NCBI RefSeq assembly: GCF_021341665.1
Contig: NZ_JAJTTH010000002.1
Span: 310,001-374,000 of the forward strand
From: Pseudomonas sp. Au-Pse12
Lineage (GTDB): Bacteria; Pseudomonadota; Gammaproteobacteria; Pseudomonadales; Pseudomonadaceae
DNA length: 64,000 bases
Reading direction: 5' to 3'
In this document: one piece after another, positions 63,034-64,000 of the stretch
Layout: each line of letters begins with the position of its first letter
Numbering within the stretch: position 1 is the stretch's first letter
Position numbers and translations under genes: made by a program
Notes under the pieces: generated by a model
What the model was told of the DNA's origin: nothing
Databases searched by the model: none
Seen by the model: only the letters and a program-made list of their open reading frames with translations

Positions 63034-64000
63034 TTAAACGTGTGCAGCGTCGAACAGCTGGCGAGCGGCAGCCTGACGGCTGAACTCGTCGAACTGCCAG
63101 CGCAGATGCGGTTCCAGTTCCCGGGCCAGTTGCGCGGGGTCGCGCACATCGCCCTGGACCGAGATCGACAGGTAGGGCGCGAAGCTGAACTGCTGCTCGA
63201 TCACCGGTGGTACCTGCGGCTTGAACGACTCTGGCGCGGTGATCATGGCCGGCGCCGCGCTGGACGACGACGGACTGGTCATCGAACGCACGGCCTGCCC
63301 CATCAGCGGAGGTGTCTGGCCTTTCTGGAAGGATTTGGCGATATCGCCCATGACCGGCGGGATGTTCTGCCCGGCGTTGCGCATCATCAGCGGACCGGCT
63401 GCGGGCATCTGCTTGAGCGACTCGTCGGAGCCGAACAGCTTTTTACCCAAGGCACCACCGGCGGCCGAACCACCCCAGGCGCCCAGTGCGCCGCCCACCA
63501 ACCCGCCAATGACAGTACCGATGACTGGCACCACGGAGCCGATGGCCGCGCCTGCTGCTGCACCGGCAGCGGCCCCGGCAAGATTGCCCGCCGCCTCGCC
63601 GTAGCCCTCGGCTTTTTCATCCTGGGTCTGGGCATTTTGGTAGGTGTCCGCTATCTGGATACCCGCACCGATCACCGAAAGGAGCCCACCGCGCTTGAGC
63701 AACGATGCCGCCCCTTTGGCCAGGGAGCCAACACCTTTAACTGCCGCTGCAGACGCGCCCGCCCCCTTGGCCACTTTTGCCAGCCCGCTGGGCGCCAACG
63801 GGCTCTTGCCCACTGGGCTGCCCACCCGCTTCGCACGTGGCCCGCGCCTGGGCGCATTACGCCCGCCACGGCCCCGTCGGCGTTGCTTGTCCAAGCCGCA
63901 GTCGATCATCGGCTCGCAACAGTCGACGCCTGGCGCATTACGGCCAGGCGCTCGTTTTGCCGCCGTGGGGTCGACTTTCAACCCACCCCGCAAGACATTC
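63034..64000 (-). CDS. Tail tape measure protein of the P2-like tail (5' end outside window)
   Basis: The visible ~321 C-terminal residues show a basic segment (RRRGRGGRNAPRRGPRAKR), a Gly/Ala-rich hydrophobic stretch (AAAGAAAGAAIGSVVPVIGTVIGGLVGG, ~145-185 of the visible part) typical of tape measure C-termini, and a final domain. The frame is open to the window edge. Precedes gpU, as in P2-like tails. Confidence 0.85.
   Translation of the reverse strand, partial: NVLRGGLKVDPTAAKRAPGRNAPGVDCCEPMIDCGLDKQRRRGRGGRNAPRRGPRAKRVGSPVGKSPLAPSGLAKVAKGAGASAAAVKGVGSLAKGAASLLKRGGLLSVIGAGIQIADTYQNAQTQDEKAEGYGEAAGNLAGAAAGAAAGAAIGSVVPVIGTVIGGLVGGALGAWGGSAAGGALGKKLFGSDESLKQMPAAGPLMMRNAGQNIPPVMGDIAKSFQKGQTPPLMGQAVRSMTSPSSSSAAPAMITAPESFKPQVPPVIEQQFSFAPYLSISVQGDVRDPAQLARELEPHLRWQFDEFSRQAAARQLFDAAHV

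Noticed and set aside
44200..64000. Complete prophage
   Set aside because: No integrase, repressor, replication, terminase, portal or capsid genes in 20 kb of purely tail, fibre and lysis genes. The part beyond the window could still change this.

Overview
The window is chromosomal DNA of a Pseudomonas, most likely of the P. fluorescens group (P. protegens or P. chlororaphis side). The evidence is high GC and several gene neighbourhoods known from Pseudomonas: yfcG next to quiP, mprF next to its VirJ-like hydrolase, fpr divergent from finR then dgkA and erdR, and recX-recA-cinA followed by a tailocin cluster. Typical Pseudomonas REP sequences (GTAGGAGC...GCTTGC type) are also present. No integrase, capsid, terminase, transposase, rRNA or CRISPR array was found.

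Bases 1-16,700 hold the 5' part of dinG, a CopD-like membrane protein, a collagen-like secreted protein with a DUF1145 partner, an OmpA-family lipoprotein, a run of SEC-C zinc-motif genes around ychJ, an isochorismatase-fold hydrolase, yfcG, and the acylase quiP. A five-gene basic amino-acid ABC import operon of the AotJQMOP type follows, with a candidate sigma-54 promoter. Then come dcd, a cold-shock gene and a DUF481 outer-membrane protein. Bases 16,700-23,350 hold an alkyltransferase-like DNA repair gene, ampG, proS, a lipoprotein, SOS-controlled dinB and two tandem initiator tRNA genes, each with its own promoter and terminator.

Bases 23,590-44,050 hold mprF and its probable aminoacyl-PG hydrolase, a DUF3077 gene behind an elaborate structured leader, kup, rimO, a GNAT gene, an RsuA-type pseudouridine synthase lacking the usual catalytic motif, trmO, fpr/finR, dgkA, erdR, an EamA exporter, a DTW-domain tRNA modifier, a PA3611-like secreted protein, a lone ribbon-helix-helix protein, a LOG protein, and recX-recA-pncC with a LexA box before recA.

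Bases 44,200-64,000, all on the minus strand, are a tailocin (phage-tail bacteriocin) region next to pncC/cinA. From upstream to downstream there is the end of a P2-like tail module (tape measure, U, X, D) closed by a secreted GH18 enzyme and a terminator. A complete Mu-like contractile tail follows: gp37, gp38, sheath, tube, gp41 with a -1 frameshift extension, tape measure, N, P, gp45, gp46, gp47 and gp48. Next come two tail-fibre/chaperone cassettes whose fibres share an almost identical stem but have different tips. A lysis block (GH19 endolysin, Rz with nested Rz1), a Com homologue and a small unknown gene finish the cluster. Several terminator-shaped hairpins lie inside this unidirectional block. 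No head or integration genes are visible, which fits a bacteriocin rather than a prophage, but the region continues past the window.
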